From Cyclobacteriaceae bacterium (GTDB taxonomy: Bacteria > Bacteroidota > Bacteroidia > Cytophagales > Cyclobacteriaceae): a stretch of DNA of 7,269 nt. The notes beneath the pieces are model-generated. The model was not told the DNA's origin. It saw nothing but the letters and a program-made list of their open reading frames with translations, and did not search any database. The DNA is taken from positions 1 to 7,269 of the forward strand of contig JABFSY010000235.1 of NCBI GenBank assembly GCA_013140395.1, given 5' to 3'. The position numbers and the translations under genes were made by a program. How positions within the stretch are numbered: the stretch's first letter is position 1; each line of letters begins with the position of its first letter. This document shows, piece by piece, positions 1-6,601 of the stretch.

Positions 1-657
1 GTATGCGGCTTGTGGATTGAACCTATTCAAGGTGAAGCGGGAGTATATGTTCCTCAAGAGGGATACCTGAAAGCAGCAGAAGAACTTTGCAAAAAGCACC
101 GTGTGCTTTTGATGATGGACGAAATTCAAACTGGCATTGCGAGAACTGGTAAAATGTTAGCGTCAGATCATGAGGGGGTTCGCCCAGATGTATTGATATT
201 AGGAAAGGCACTTTCAGGAGGTGTATTCCCCATTTCATTGGTGTTAGCCGATGATGAGATCATGTTAGTGATAAAACCCGGTGAGCATGGTTCCACCTTT
301 GGAGGAAATCCATTAGCGTCTGTAGTGGTAGTGGCTGCTTTGCAAGTGATTAAGGATGAAAAGCTGGCTGAAAATGCAGAGCGTTTAGGAATCGTTTTCC
401 GAAATAGGATGAACGCCTTCATGAAAAAATCAAAGATGATCAAACTTGTGCGTGGGAAAGGCTTATTAAATGCGATCGTCATAAACGACACACCGGAAAG
501 CGACACCGCTTGGAATATTTGTCTAAAGTTTGCTGAGAATGGTTTACTGGCCAAGCCAACCCATGGTAACATCATCCGACTAGCTCCCCCCTTGGTGATT
601 ACCGAAGAGCAGATTCACGAATGTTGTGATATTATTGAAAAGTGTGTAGGCGTTTAA
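1..657 (+). CDS. rocD: Ornithine aminotransferase (ornithine--oxo-acid transaminase), C-terminal half; 5' end outside window
   Basis: This is a PLP-dependent class III aminotransferase that moves the delta-amino group of L-ornithine to 2-oxoglutarate, giving glutamate-5-semialdehyde and glutamate in cytosolic arginine/ornithine breakdown and proline formation. The frame is open from base 1, so the gene starts upstream; 218 residues are visible, about half of the usual 400 or so. Seen in order (visible numbering): EPIQGEAGV (7-15), [12 protein letters not shown] (39-50) with Asp40 expected to hold the PLP ring nitrogen, and LGKALSGG (67-74) with Lys69 the expected Schiff-base lysine. [10 protein letters not shown] (97-106) is the phosphate-binding segment, and RLAPPLVIT (193-201) is the C-terminal substrate-side motif. 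The combination with EPIQGEAGV and DEIQTG fits ornithine aminotransferase better than acetylornithine aminotransferase, though the two are close relatives. The TTG at base 10 is internal and not a real start. The gene converges on queG with 9 bases between the stop codons. Confidence 0.93.
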   Translation, partial: VCGLWIEPIQGEAGVYVPQEGYLKAAEELCKKHRVLLMMDEIQTGIARTGKMLASDHEGVRPDVLILGKALSGGVFPISLVLADDEIMLVIKPGEHGSTFGGNPLASVVVVAALQVIKDEKLAENAERLGIVFRNRMNAFMKKSKMIKLVRGKGLLNAIVINDTPESDTAWNICLKFAENGLLAKPTHGNIIRLAPPLVITEEQIHECCDIIEKCVGV

Positions 658-666
658 CTTTGGGCG

Positions 667-1593
667 CTACTGAATGAATTGAATATTTCTTTTGAGTCCA
701 TTTAACTTTGTTCGTTGCACGGCAGATTTTTGAAATAGTCTGTCAAAAACATCTTCGGTAATTTCCCGCCAGTCGGATGCGGTCATTTTTTCTAAATTAG
801 GGTGGGGCTGGAATTTTTTCTCTTGGTGTGGCTTTGAAAATCGATTCCAAGGGCATACATCCTGGCAGATATCGCAACCAAAAACCCAATTCTCAAATTT
901 GCCTTTTACTTCTGTAGGTATTTCTTCTTTCAACTCGATGGTAAAATAAGAAATGCATTTGCTACCGTCCACTACATAAGGCGCTGGAATCGCATCAGTA
1001 GGGCAGGCATCCATGCAGGCGGTGCAGGTACCGCAGTAGTCTTTGATGGGGCCATCGTACTCTAATTCCAAATCAATAATTAGCTCGGCCAAAAAAAAGA
1101 AACTGCCCATCTCTCGATTAAGTAGCAACGAGTTTTTACCAATCCAGCCGAGTCCAGATTTTTTTGCCCACGCTCGTTCATGGACGGGAGCAGAGTCAAC
1201 AAATGCTCTGCCTTGCACCTCGCCAACCTCTTGTTGTATCAGTGCAAGAAACGTTTTTAATTTTTCTTTAATGACGAAGTGGTAGTCTTCCCCATAGGCA
1301 TACTTCGCGATTTTATATGAATCTACTTTGTCTGCGGCTAAATCTTTGTTGGGGTAATAATTGTACATTAAGCTGATCACAGACTTCGCGCCAGACACAA
1401 GCAATCGCGGATCTAGACGCTTATCAAAATGGTTTTCGAGGTAACTCATCTTGCCCTGGTAGCCGCGCTTTAGCCATTCTTCCAGGCGAGGCGCTTCCTC
1501 TTCCAGAAATTCTGCTTTCGATATCCCGCAAAAGCTGAACCCCAGTTGAGAGGCAAGGGATTTAATAAGCTTTGTGTTACCAGCTATGTTCAA
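667..1593 (-). CDS. queG: Epoxyqueuosine reductase QueG (tRNA queuosine synthesis, last step)
   Basis: QueG reduces epoxyqueuosine to queuosine at the wobble position (34) of tRNAs for Asp, Asn, His and Tyr, using cobalamin and two [4Fe-4S] clusters in the cytosol. The 308-residue product shows the family pattern: an N-terminal segment with [13 protein letters not shown] (18-30), the active-site stretch [10 protein letters not shown] (131-140) with Asp133 the likely proton donor, and GLGWIGKN (147-154). Two ferredoxin-like cysteine sets follow: C187, C190, C193, C197 (CxxCxxCxxxCP) and C213 with C240, C243, C247 ([11 protein letters not shown]). It lacks the C-terminal HEAT-repeat extension that some homologues carry. 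The start is unusual. The first in-frame ATG is at residue 49 and would remove conserved sequence, while an in-frame stop (that of ruvB) lies only two codons before this TTG. TTG at 1593 is therefore the best choice, with ATT at 1599 the only alternative. There is no Shine-Dalgarno, so translation is probably coupled to ruvB. Confidence 0.95.
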   Translation of the reverse strand: MNIAGNTKLIKSLASQLGFSFCGISKAEFLEEEAPRLEEWLKRGYQGKMSYLENHFDKRLDPRLLVSGAKSVISLMYNYYPNKDLAADKVDSYKIAKYAYGEDYHFVIKEKLKTFLALIQQEVGEVQGRAFVDSAPVHERAWAKKSGLGWIGKNSLLLNREMGSFFFLAELIIDLELEYDGPIKDYCGTCTACMDACPTDAIPAPYVVDGSKCISYFTIELKEEIPTEVKGKFENWVFGCDICQDVCPWNRFSKPHQEKKFQPHPNLEKMTASDWREITEDVFDRLFQKSAVQRTKLNGLKRNIQFIQ

Positions 1594-1599
1594 CTTAAT

Positions 1600-2631
1600 T
1601 TAATCAAACAATCCAGGTCGCTTAGAAACAGGCACCACGATTTTCAAATGCTTGTAGGCAAGCTCGGTAGCCTCGCGTCCACGTGAAGTGCGTTTAATGT
1701 AGCCTTCTTGAATTAAAAAGGGTTCATACATCTCCTCAATGGTCTCAGCTTCTTCGCCCACCGCGGTTGCAATGGTGGAAAGCCCGACCGGCCCGCCTTT
1801 AAATTTGTCGATGATGGTCGTGAGGATTCGGTTGTCCATATCGTCTAACCCATTTTCATCAACATCCAATGCCTTTAAAGCAAGTTGTGCGATGGGCTTA
1901 GTAATCGTGCCATCTCCTTTTATTTGAGCAAAATCACGGGTGCGTCTCAATAAATTATTGGCTATCCGAGGCGTGCCTCTACTTCTTCTTGCAATTTCGA
2001 AGGCGGCATCATCAACAATAGGAGTCGCCAAAATCGCTGCCGAACGCTTTACTATTTTCGTTAACAAAGTTGAATCATAGTACTCCAACCTCGCATTGAT
2101 ACCAAATCGTGCGCGTAAGGGTGAAGTTAAAAGCCCAGCTCTAGTTGTTGCCCCAATGAGTGTGAACGGATTTAAACTAATTTGCACCGATCGAGCATTA
2201 GGTCCACTATCCAACATGATATCGATGCGGAAGTCTTCCATGGCCGAATAGAGATATTCTTCGACAATCGGATTGAGTCGGTGGATCTCATCAATGAAGA
2301 GGACATCGTTTATTTCCAGATTGGTCAGCAATCCGGCTAAGTCGCCAGGCTTATCTAACACAGGGCCTGAAGTAATCTTAATGTTGGAGCCAAGTTCGTT
2401 TGCAATGATAAAAGAGAGCGTGGTCTTCCCTAAACCGGGAGGGCCGTGAAGAAGTACATGGTCTAGCGATTCACTTCGTTGTTTGGCGGCTTGTACAAAA
2501 ACCTTGACGTTGTCCACCACTTTTTGTTGTCCCGTGAAATCAATGAAGGAAAGTGGACGCAACGCCTTCTCTACCTCCTTTTCTCCGGTCTCTAATCCTT
2601 CGCCATCTGCTTTTAGATAATTTTCACGCAT
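1600..2631 (-). CDS. ruvB: Holliday junction branch-migration ATPase RuvB
   Basis: RuvB is the hexameric AAA+ motor that, with RuvA, drives branch migration of Holliday junctions before RuvC cuts them, in recombination and repair. Numbered from the ATG at 2631 (343 residues, close to the usual 330-350): [11 protein letters not shown] near 25-35, Walker [10 protein letters not shown] (63-71), Walker B with LFIDEIHRL (111-119), and sensor 1 [10 protein letters not shown] (157-166). SPLRARFG (170-177) holds the candidate arginine finger, and [13 protein letters not shown] (218-230) is the sensor 2 helix. The C-terminal winged-helix DNA-binding domain includes [10 protein letters not shown] (279-288) and ends RTSRGREAT (314-322). 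All catalytic motifs are intact. The open frame reaches a TTG at 2637 (345 residues), but that TTG lies inside a direct repeat and the ATG two codons later gives the more typical MREN- start. It is first in a pair with queG, 6 bases downstream, and is divergent from apbE. Confidence 0.97.
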   Translation of the reverse strand: MRENYLKADGEGLETGEKEVEKALRPLSFIDFTGQQKVVDNVKVFVQAAKQRSESLDHVLLHGPPGLGKTTLSFIIANELGSNIKITSGPVLDKPGDLAGLLTNLEINDVLFIDEIHRLNPIVEEYLYSAMEDFRIDIMLDSGPNARSVQISLNPFTLIGATTRAGLLTSPLRARFGINARLEYYDSTLLTKIVKRSAAILATPIVDDAAFEIARRSRGTPRIANNLLRRTRDFAQIKGDGTITKPIAQLALKALDVDENGLDDMDNRILTTIIDKFKGGPVGLSTIATAVGEEAETIEEMYEPFLIQEGYIKRTSRGREATELAYKHLKIVVPVSKRPGLFD

Positions 2632-2632
2632 G

Positions 2633-2666
2633 GTCAAAATTCAAGATTTAATAGTCAAGATTCAAG
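2633..2666. repeat. Short imperfect direct repeat in the ruvB-apbE intergenic region
   Basis: GTCAAAATTCAAG (2633-2645) and GTCAAGATTCAAG (2654-2666) match at 12 of 13 positions with a 21-base period. The exact 8-mer TCAAGATT occurs at 2641-2648 and 2655-2662. The array sits directly upstream of the ruvB ATG, so it could be a regulator site, a slippage-prone spacer, or a trace of a lineage-specific intergenic repeat. No function is shown by the sequence. Confidence 0.5.
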
Positions 2667-2686
2667 TGAACTGCACATTCTTCTGT

Positions 2687-2694
2687 TAATTTTG
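2687..2694 (+). promoter_or_regulatory. Probable promoter -7 element upstream of apbE
   Basis: TAATTTTG matches the Bacteroidota housekeeping -7 consensus TAnnTTTG at every fixed position. It lies 20 bases before the apbE ATG, which would leave a leader of roughly 10-15 bases. No TTG-type -33 element is seen at the expected distance upstream, and the region is AT-rich, so a chance match is possible. Confidence 0.35.
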
Positions 2695-2714
2695 ATTTTT
2701 GATGTTGGACAGAT

Positions 2715-3779
2715 ATGGATAATAGGTGGAAAAACGCACTCTATTCGTTGCTTTTGATTGTGGCCTTGATCTCTGTATGGAGATGGAGAGAGACTAACAA
2801 GTCAAAAACAGGCTCGTTGATTGTTGAACCGATGATGATTAAGGGGGAAACGATGGGCACAACTTATCACATCACGTATTTTGATGATAAGAAAAGGAAC
2901 TTCAAGGGGTCTATTGACTCATTGCTCATTCTTGTGAACAAATCGATTAATAATTATGACCCCGAATCGGAAGTGTCGCGCTTCAATAAAAGTAAGTCTT
3001 CCTTCGTTTATTCGTTGCCTTACTTTCCTCCAGCGATTGATAAAGCTTTGGAAGTAGCGAAAGCGTCTAACGGGGCATTTGACCCTACCGTGATGCCGCT
3101 CGTGTATGCATGGGGATTTGGATCTAAGAAGGATAAGCCTATTCCTACACAGTCTCAAATTGATTCTATTAAGTTATTTATTGGGTTTGAAAAGATCAAC
3201 TTCAACACGGACAGTATTTGGAAAGCAAATTCAAAGGTGCAATTGGATTTTGGGGGTATAGGTCAAGGGTATGGTGCAGATGTGATGACCGATTTTTTGA
3301 AGGCAAAGGGAATTAAAAATATGCTGGTGGAGTTAGGAGGGGAAGGAATGGCTTGTGGTATCAATTTGAAATCCGGCAAGCCGTGGGAGTTGGGAATATT
3401 AGATCCTAATTCGAAACAAGACAGCCTTTTCTTTACGGCATATGTCAAGCTCAGCAATAGATCATTTACGACATCAGGTAACTACTTCAACTATCGCATC
3501 ATTGATGGTAAAAAGTATTCACACACGATCGATCCGCAAACTGGTTATCAGGCCGAGAGAGCTATTCTTAGTTCATCTGTATTTGCTGCTGACGCAAGCA
3601 CCGCTGATGCATGGGCTACCGCTTTTATGGTGATGGGTCATGAAAAAGCTATTGAGTTGTTAAAACAACATCCTGAATTAGATGTATTTTTTGTGTACAC
3701 ATCGCCTGTGGGTATTATTGAAACCTATTATACCCAAGGCTTGAAGGACTATATTGAACTAAAGCAATCTAAACTGTAA
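2715..3779 (+). CDS. apbE: FAD:protein FMN transferase (ApbE family), membrane-anchored
   Basis: ApbE proteins transfer FMN from FAD to a Ser/Thr of target proteins such as NqrB/NqrC or RnfG/RnfD subunits, usually on the outer face of the cytoplasmic membrane. The 354-residue product starts with a short basic segment and one hydrophobic stretch (about 9-23), a likely signal anchor. There is no lipobox cysteine, although many ApbE proteins are lipoproteins. Family motifs follow: ETMGTTYHI (45-53), NNYDPESEVSRFN (79-91), GAFDPTVMPLVYAWGFG (120-136), LDFGGIGQGYGAD (177-189), VELGGEGMACG (205-215), and TTSGNYFNY (252-260). YSHTIDPQTGY (268-278) and ADASTADAWATAFMVMG (292-308) come last; the final motif contributes the Mg-binding acidic residues. 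A glutamine (Gln184) stands where many homologues have Lys in GIAKGY; I believe this is common in Bacteroidota and not inactivating. No flavoprotein partner is in view, so the target is unknown. Confidence 0.94.
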   Translation: MDNRWKNALYSLLLIVALISVWRWRETNKSKTGSLIVEPMMIKGETMGTTYHITYFDDKKRNFKGSIDSLLILVNKSINNYDPESEVSRFNKSKSSFVYSLPYFPPAIDKALEVAKASNGAFDPTVMPLVYAWGFGSKKDKPIPTQSQIDSIKLFIGFEKINFNTDSIWKANSKVQLDFGGIGQGYGADVMTDFLKAKGIKNMLVELGGEGMACGINLKSGKPWELGILDPNSKQDSLFFTAYVKLSNRSFTTSGNYFNYRIIDGKKYSHTIDPQTGYQAERAILSSSVFAADASTADAWATAFMVMGHEKAIELLKQHPELDVFFVYTSPVGIIETYYTQGLKDYIELKQSKL

Positions 3780-3791
3780 ATTCTAAGATTG

Positions 3792-3799
3792 TATCTTTG
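3792..3799 (+). promoter_or_regulatory. Probable promoter -7 element upstream of the ZIP transporter gene
   Basis: TATCTTTG is a perfect match to TAnnTTTG and starts 13 bases after the apbE stop codon, 59 bases before the transporter ATG. It would give a leader of about 50 bases and let the transporter be expressed separately from apbE. No clear TTG -33 element is present. The same bases form part of a 5-bp inverted repeat (AAGAT 3785-3789 / ATCTT 3793-3797), so a minor hairpin is an alternative reading. Confidence 0.35.
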
Positions 3800-3858
3800 A
3801 GAAATGCTAAGTTGATTTTGAGACGCTTCCAGAAGTACGCGCTGTTTGTAAAAATGCT

Positions 3859-4602
3859 ATGGTCACATCCTTACTAATTCTTTTTTTTGTTGCGCTGATT
3901 GCCGGAGGCATCGCTTTCTATATACCCAAGATCAACACGGGCACGTATAAGCTTTGGCTTGTCTTTGCTGGGGCATATCTTTTTTCGATTACGCTCGTTC
4001 ACATTTTTCCGGAGCTATTTTCGCACGGGAGTAATGCTGGCTATATTGGTATTTTCATTTTAATAGGATTTTTCCTTCAACAAGGCCTGGAGTTCTTGTC
4101 AAGTGGTGTTGAGCATGGTCATATTCATGTGCACGAAAAAAACCACCAACACCGGGAGTCCTCCGCTATATTAGTTTTGGTTGCCCTGTGCATCCATGCT
4201 TTCTTAGAAGGCGGACTATTGGCTCACCCTCGCACGGTTACACACCATCATGACTCGAATACATTATTGTGGGGAATCGTCTTACACAAAGCACCGGAAG
4301 CGTTTGCCTTAATGTCTGTTTTATTGTGTGACGTGAAGAGTAAAACAAGAGCTTTTCTTTTTTTACTCATTTTTTCGTTGGCTTCTCCATTCGGACTTTT
4401 TCTTTCCAATTACCTTCTAGCGAACGAGTGGATGTCCTCTCAGGCTTTTACTTTCTTTTTTGCCGTAGTAAGCGGAAATTTTCTTCATATCTCAACGACC
4501 ATAGTTTTCGAGAGCAGCCTGGATCATAAATTTAATGCAAAGAAGATGGGGGTGGCAATTCTTGCTGCAGCTGTGGCGGTAGGCACAGAATTATTTGCTT
4601 AG
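3859..4602 (+). CDS. ZIP-family metal-ion (zinc/iron) transporter
   Basis: ZIP proteins bring divalent metals, chiefly zinc but also iron or manganese, into the cytoplasm through a binuclear centre formed by two transmembrane helices. The 247-residue product is strongly hydrophobic, with segments near 2-22, 31-50, 61-80, 102-122, 134-155, 164-188, 194-215 and 229-246, about the eight expected. The metal-site signatures are present: HAFLEG (113-118) for helix 4, where the usual Ser is Ala, and HKAPEAFALM (143-152) for helix 5. Between helices 3 and 4 lies a histidine-rich loop (H85, H87, H89, H91, H95, H97), typical of ZIP metal-sensing loops, and a second cluster HHHD (129-132) precedes helix 5. 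It lies 79 bases after apbE and likely has its own promoter. Which metal is carried cannot be told from the sequence, and no metal-regulator site was recognised. Confidence 0.9.
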   Translation: MVTSLLILFFVALIAGGIAFYIPKINTGTYKLWLVFAGAYLFSITLVHIFPELFSHGSNAGYIGIFILIGFFLQQGLEFLSSGVEHGHIHVHEKNHQHRESSAILVLVALCIHAFLEGGLLAHPRTVTHHHDSNTLLWGIVLHKAPEAFALMSVLLCDVKSKTRAFLFLLIFSLASPFGLFLSNYLLANEWMSSQAFTFFFAVVSGNFLHISTTIVFESSLDHKFNAKKMGVAILAAAVAVGTELFA

Positions 4603-4649
4603 TTCAATTTTTAAAATCTTTGAAAATAGAAACTCCATTTTGGTGAGTT

Positions 4650-4677
4650 GCCCAGCAAATTATTGCGGAGCTTTTCT
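4650..4677 (+). terminator. Possible weak intrinsic terminator after the ZIP transporter gene
   Basis: GCCCAGCAA (4650-4658), a 4-base loop ATTA and TTGCGGAGC (4663-4671) can form a stem with 7 of 9 pairs. The run TTTTCT follows at once (4672-4677). A second small hairpin (AACTC 4631-4635 / GAGTT 4645-4649) lies just before it. The two stem mismatches and the broken T run make it weak, but the position, 48 bases past the stop codon and ahead of the glycan operon, is right for a terminator. Confidence 0.4.
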
Positions 4678-4721
4678 AAAAATAACATTGTTTAAAAACG
4701 CTATATTTATATAAAGTGTCA

Positions 4722-5579
4722 ATGAATGCGCGGTTAAAGGAAATGATCCGATCCTGTTTTAAAAACAGGTTAGCCGAGAGTCTCTTAGTCTTTTTATATC
4801 GAAAGAAGAGGAAGTTTAGATCCTGGGTACCCCGTGAAGGCGCTTATCAGGAAAGGACCCTTAGATTTGCCGAACGCGATGGCGTTTTATACAAGCTAGA
4901 TATCTCCGATGTCATCGGCCACTCACTCTTTTTTTTTAACCACTATTTTGCTCCGTTAGAAGTATTCAATCTGCTGAAGGATGATTCTACCGTCATCGAT
5001 ATTGGTGCTAACATTGGCACAGTGGCATTACGGGCAGCAAAAATCTGCCAGAGGGGTCATGTGTATGCTTTTGAACCAGATCCTGCTCACATCAAATCTT
5101 TGAGAGCAAATCACCAATTAAATCAATTTTCTAACATTACGATTATTCCAAAGGGACTTGGGAGTAAGCCTGGACAGGCACTTCTCTCAAAATTGGAGCA
5201 GCGCAACGCAGGCATGAATCGCATTTTGCCTGCCGAACAAGCCGATCAATATGATTCAACCCATATCAATGTTGCTACCCTGGATGATGAAATGTCCTCA
5301 ATTAATCCAACGCGAATTGATCTGATCAAAATTGATGTGGAGGGCTACGAGTTTCACGTGTTGATGGGAGCAAAAAAGACGATAGCACGATATAGACCAA
5401 TTTTGGTCATCGAGGTGATTGACACCAATCTACGGATACATCAGCTTAGCTCAACAGACGTGATCGACCTTCTGCAAAACTGGGGTTACGAAATATTGGA
5501 TCTTAAAACTCACCAACCCATTGTGGCTGGCGCAAAAATTGAGACGGACATTCTTTGTACTCCACAAAAAACACATTGA
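4722..5579 (+). CDS. FkbM-family SAM-dependent methyltransferase, first gene of a glycan operon
   Basis: FkbM-type enzymes are class I methyltransferases that O-methylate sugars or other small molecules, often within polysaccharide clusters. Numbered from the ATG at 4722 (285 residues): a basic N-terminal region to about residue 45, then a Rossmann domain with SAM motif I VIDIGANIGT (91-100) and VYAFEPDP (114-121), whose Glu118 should bind the SAM ribose. IDLIKIDVEGYE (199-210) is the FkbM hallmark, and PILVIEVI (226-233) follows. The open frame extends to a GTG at 4716, but ATG two codons later is preferred; neither has a clear ribosome binding site. TATATTTA at 4702-4709 fits the -7 consensus at seven of eight positions and might be its promoter. 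The stop codon overlaps the next start by one base (TGATG), which argues for coupled translation and for an acceptor glycan made by the glycosyltransferases that follow. The substrate is unknown. Confidence 0.9.
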   Translation: MNARLKEMIRSCFKNRLAESLLVFLYRKKRKFRSWVPREGAYQERTLRFAERDGVLYKLDISDVIGHSLFFFNHYFAPLEVFNLLKDDSTVIDIGANIGTVALRAAKICQRGHVYAFEPDPAHIKSLRANHQLNQFSNITIIPKGLGSKPGQALLSKLEQRNAGMNRILPAEQADQYDSTHINVATLDDEMSSINPTRIDLIKIDVEGYEFHVLMGAKKTIARYRPILVIEVIDTNLRIHQLSSTDVIDLLQNWGYEILDLKTHQPIVAGAKIETDILCTPQKTH

Positions 5580-6601
5580 TGGAATTGACTTACCGTGTCT
5601 GGGATCAATCGTCTTCACCTCGCAAGGTGCTGTTCATCCGTTTTCAGGCATTGGGTGATGTGGTGATCACACTTCCCTATATCCGCGATTTCTCAAAGGA
5701 ACATCCCACTACTAAAATTGATTTTCTCACGCTTGAAGAAAACAAAACAATTCCTGAGAGTCTTCTTTTTTTTAATCGTGTCTTTTCAATTGGAGGCGGC
5801 CGAAACAATAAACTTCAATATGTCTCAGCCTTATGTCATTTACCTAGACTAATCGCCCAGCAATACGATGTAGTATTCGATTTGCAAAATCATCGACTGA
5901 GTAACATTATTCGCAAAATCATTCGCCCAAAAGCGTGGGTGGAATTTGATCGGTACTCTCCACAGTCAGCCGGAGAACGAAACCGGCAGGCCATCGAAAA
6001 GGTTGGACTGGGTTCCGTTTCTGTCAATTCAAGATTGGAAACACGAATCCCAAGGAAAACGACAGATGAGCTGTTGAAATCGGCAGGCTGGAACGGAGTC
6101 AGTAAAATCGTGATCCTCAATCCGGCCGGTTTTTTTGAATCGAGAAACTGGCCTATTGAAAACTATTTTGAATTTATGGGATTGTGGAAAAAACATCACC
6201 CAAACACGCAGTTCCTTTTGGTAGGCACCGAACGAATATTGGACAAGGCAAATGCCCTGAAAGAGAAAGCACCGGATTCTGTAACTCATCTGATAAACAA
6301 AACAAATCCTGCAGAAGCTTTTGCATTGGTAAACCGTGCTTCGTTTCTGTTGACAGAAGACAGTGGGCTCATGCACATGGCTTGGGTACAAGGCGTGCCG
6401 ACTCTTGCTTTGTTTGGATCAAGTCGTTCAGATTGGTCTGCCCCGCAAGGAATATGGTCGTTGTGTCTCCACTCCGGTGACTTGCCCTGCGGAGCTTGCA
6501 TGCTGGCCAACTGTAAATTTGGCGATAACCGTTGCCTTACTCGGTACACTCCAGATTTTATTTTCGAAAAATCGCAGCAGCTAATCTCCATTCAGCCATG
6601 A
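5579..6601 (+). CDS. Glycosyltransferase family 9 protein (ADP-heptose:LPS heptosyltransferase-like)
   Basis: GT9 enzymes add heptose, or a related sugar, to the lipopolysaccharide inner core at the cytoplasmic face of the inner membrane. The 340-residue product has the two-domain GT-B pattern: N-terminal KVLFIRFQALGDVVITLP (16-33) with Asp27 in the conserved LGD position, and DVVFDLQNH (97-105). The C-terminal domain holds ILNPAG (179-184) followed by RNWP (189-192), corresponding to the usual K-x-WP with Arg here. It also holds LLVGT (213-217), and the donor-binding block TEDSGLMHMAWVQGVP (259-274) with LALFG (276-280). A cysteine group (C304, C307, C311, C319) ends the domain, as in a subset of GT9 proteins. 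ATG at 5579 overlaps the methyltransferase stop by one base. The open frame also reaches a TTG at 5555, but that would add only eight residues without family similarity. It overlaps the next gene by four bases (ATGA). The actual sugar and acceptor are not shown. Confidence 0.9.
   Translation: MELTYRVWDQSSSPRKVLFIRFQALGDVVITLPYIRDFSKEHPTTKIDFLTLEENKTIPESLLFFNRVFSIGGGRNNKLQYVSALCHLPRLIAQQYDVVFDLQNHRLSNIIRKIIRPKAWVEFDRYSPQSAGERNRQAIEKVGLGSVSVNSRLETRIPRKTTDELLKSAGWNGVSKIVILNPAGFFESRNWPIENYFEFMGLWKKHHPNTQFLLVGTERILDKANALKEKAPDSVTHLINKTNPAEAFALVNRASFLLTEDSGLMHMAWVQGVPTLALFGSSRSDWSAPQGIWSLCLHSGDLPCGACMLANCKFGDNRCLTRYTPDFIFEKSQQLISIQP

Noticed and set aside
168..575. Minus-strand open frame of 135 codons inside the aminotransferase gene
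   Set aside because: It lies wholly antisense to a clear ornithine aminotransferase, and its translation has no recognisable domain.
646..670. Possible bidirectional terminator between rocD and queG (GTAG-g-CG / CG-CTAC)
   Set aside because: The stem is six pairs with a bulge and a 12-base loop, lacks a T run on either strand, and overlaps both gene ends, so it is not reported as a terminator.
1043..1285. Plus-strand open frame of 80 codons within queG
   Set aside because: It is antisense to the conserved Fe-S and active-site coding region of queG and has a low-complexity Lys/Ser-rich product.
2635..2637. TTG as the ruvB start
   Set aside because: It adds only two residues, lies within the direct repeat, and the ATG at 2631 gives the more typical N-terminus.
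5555..5557. TTG as the GT9 start, giving a 25-base overlap with the methyltransferase
   Set aside because: The ATG at 5579 forms the classic TGATG coupled junction, and the extra eight residues show no family similarity.
6029..6591. Several overlapping open frames on both strands (about 73-120 codons) inside the GT9 gene
   Set aside because: The GT9 frame carries strong family motifs across the whole region; the others have no domain, no plausible start context and conflict with each other.
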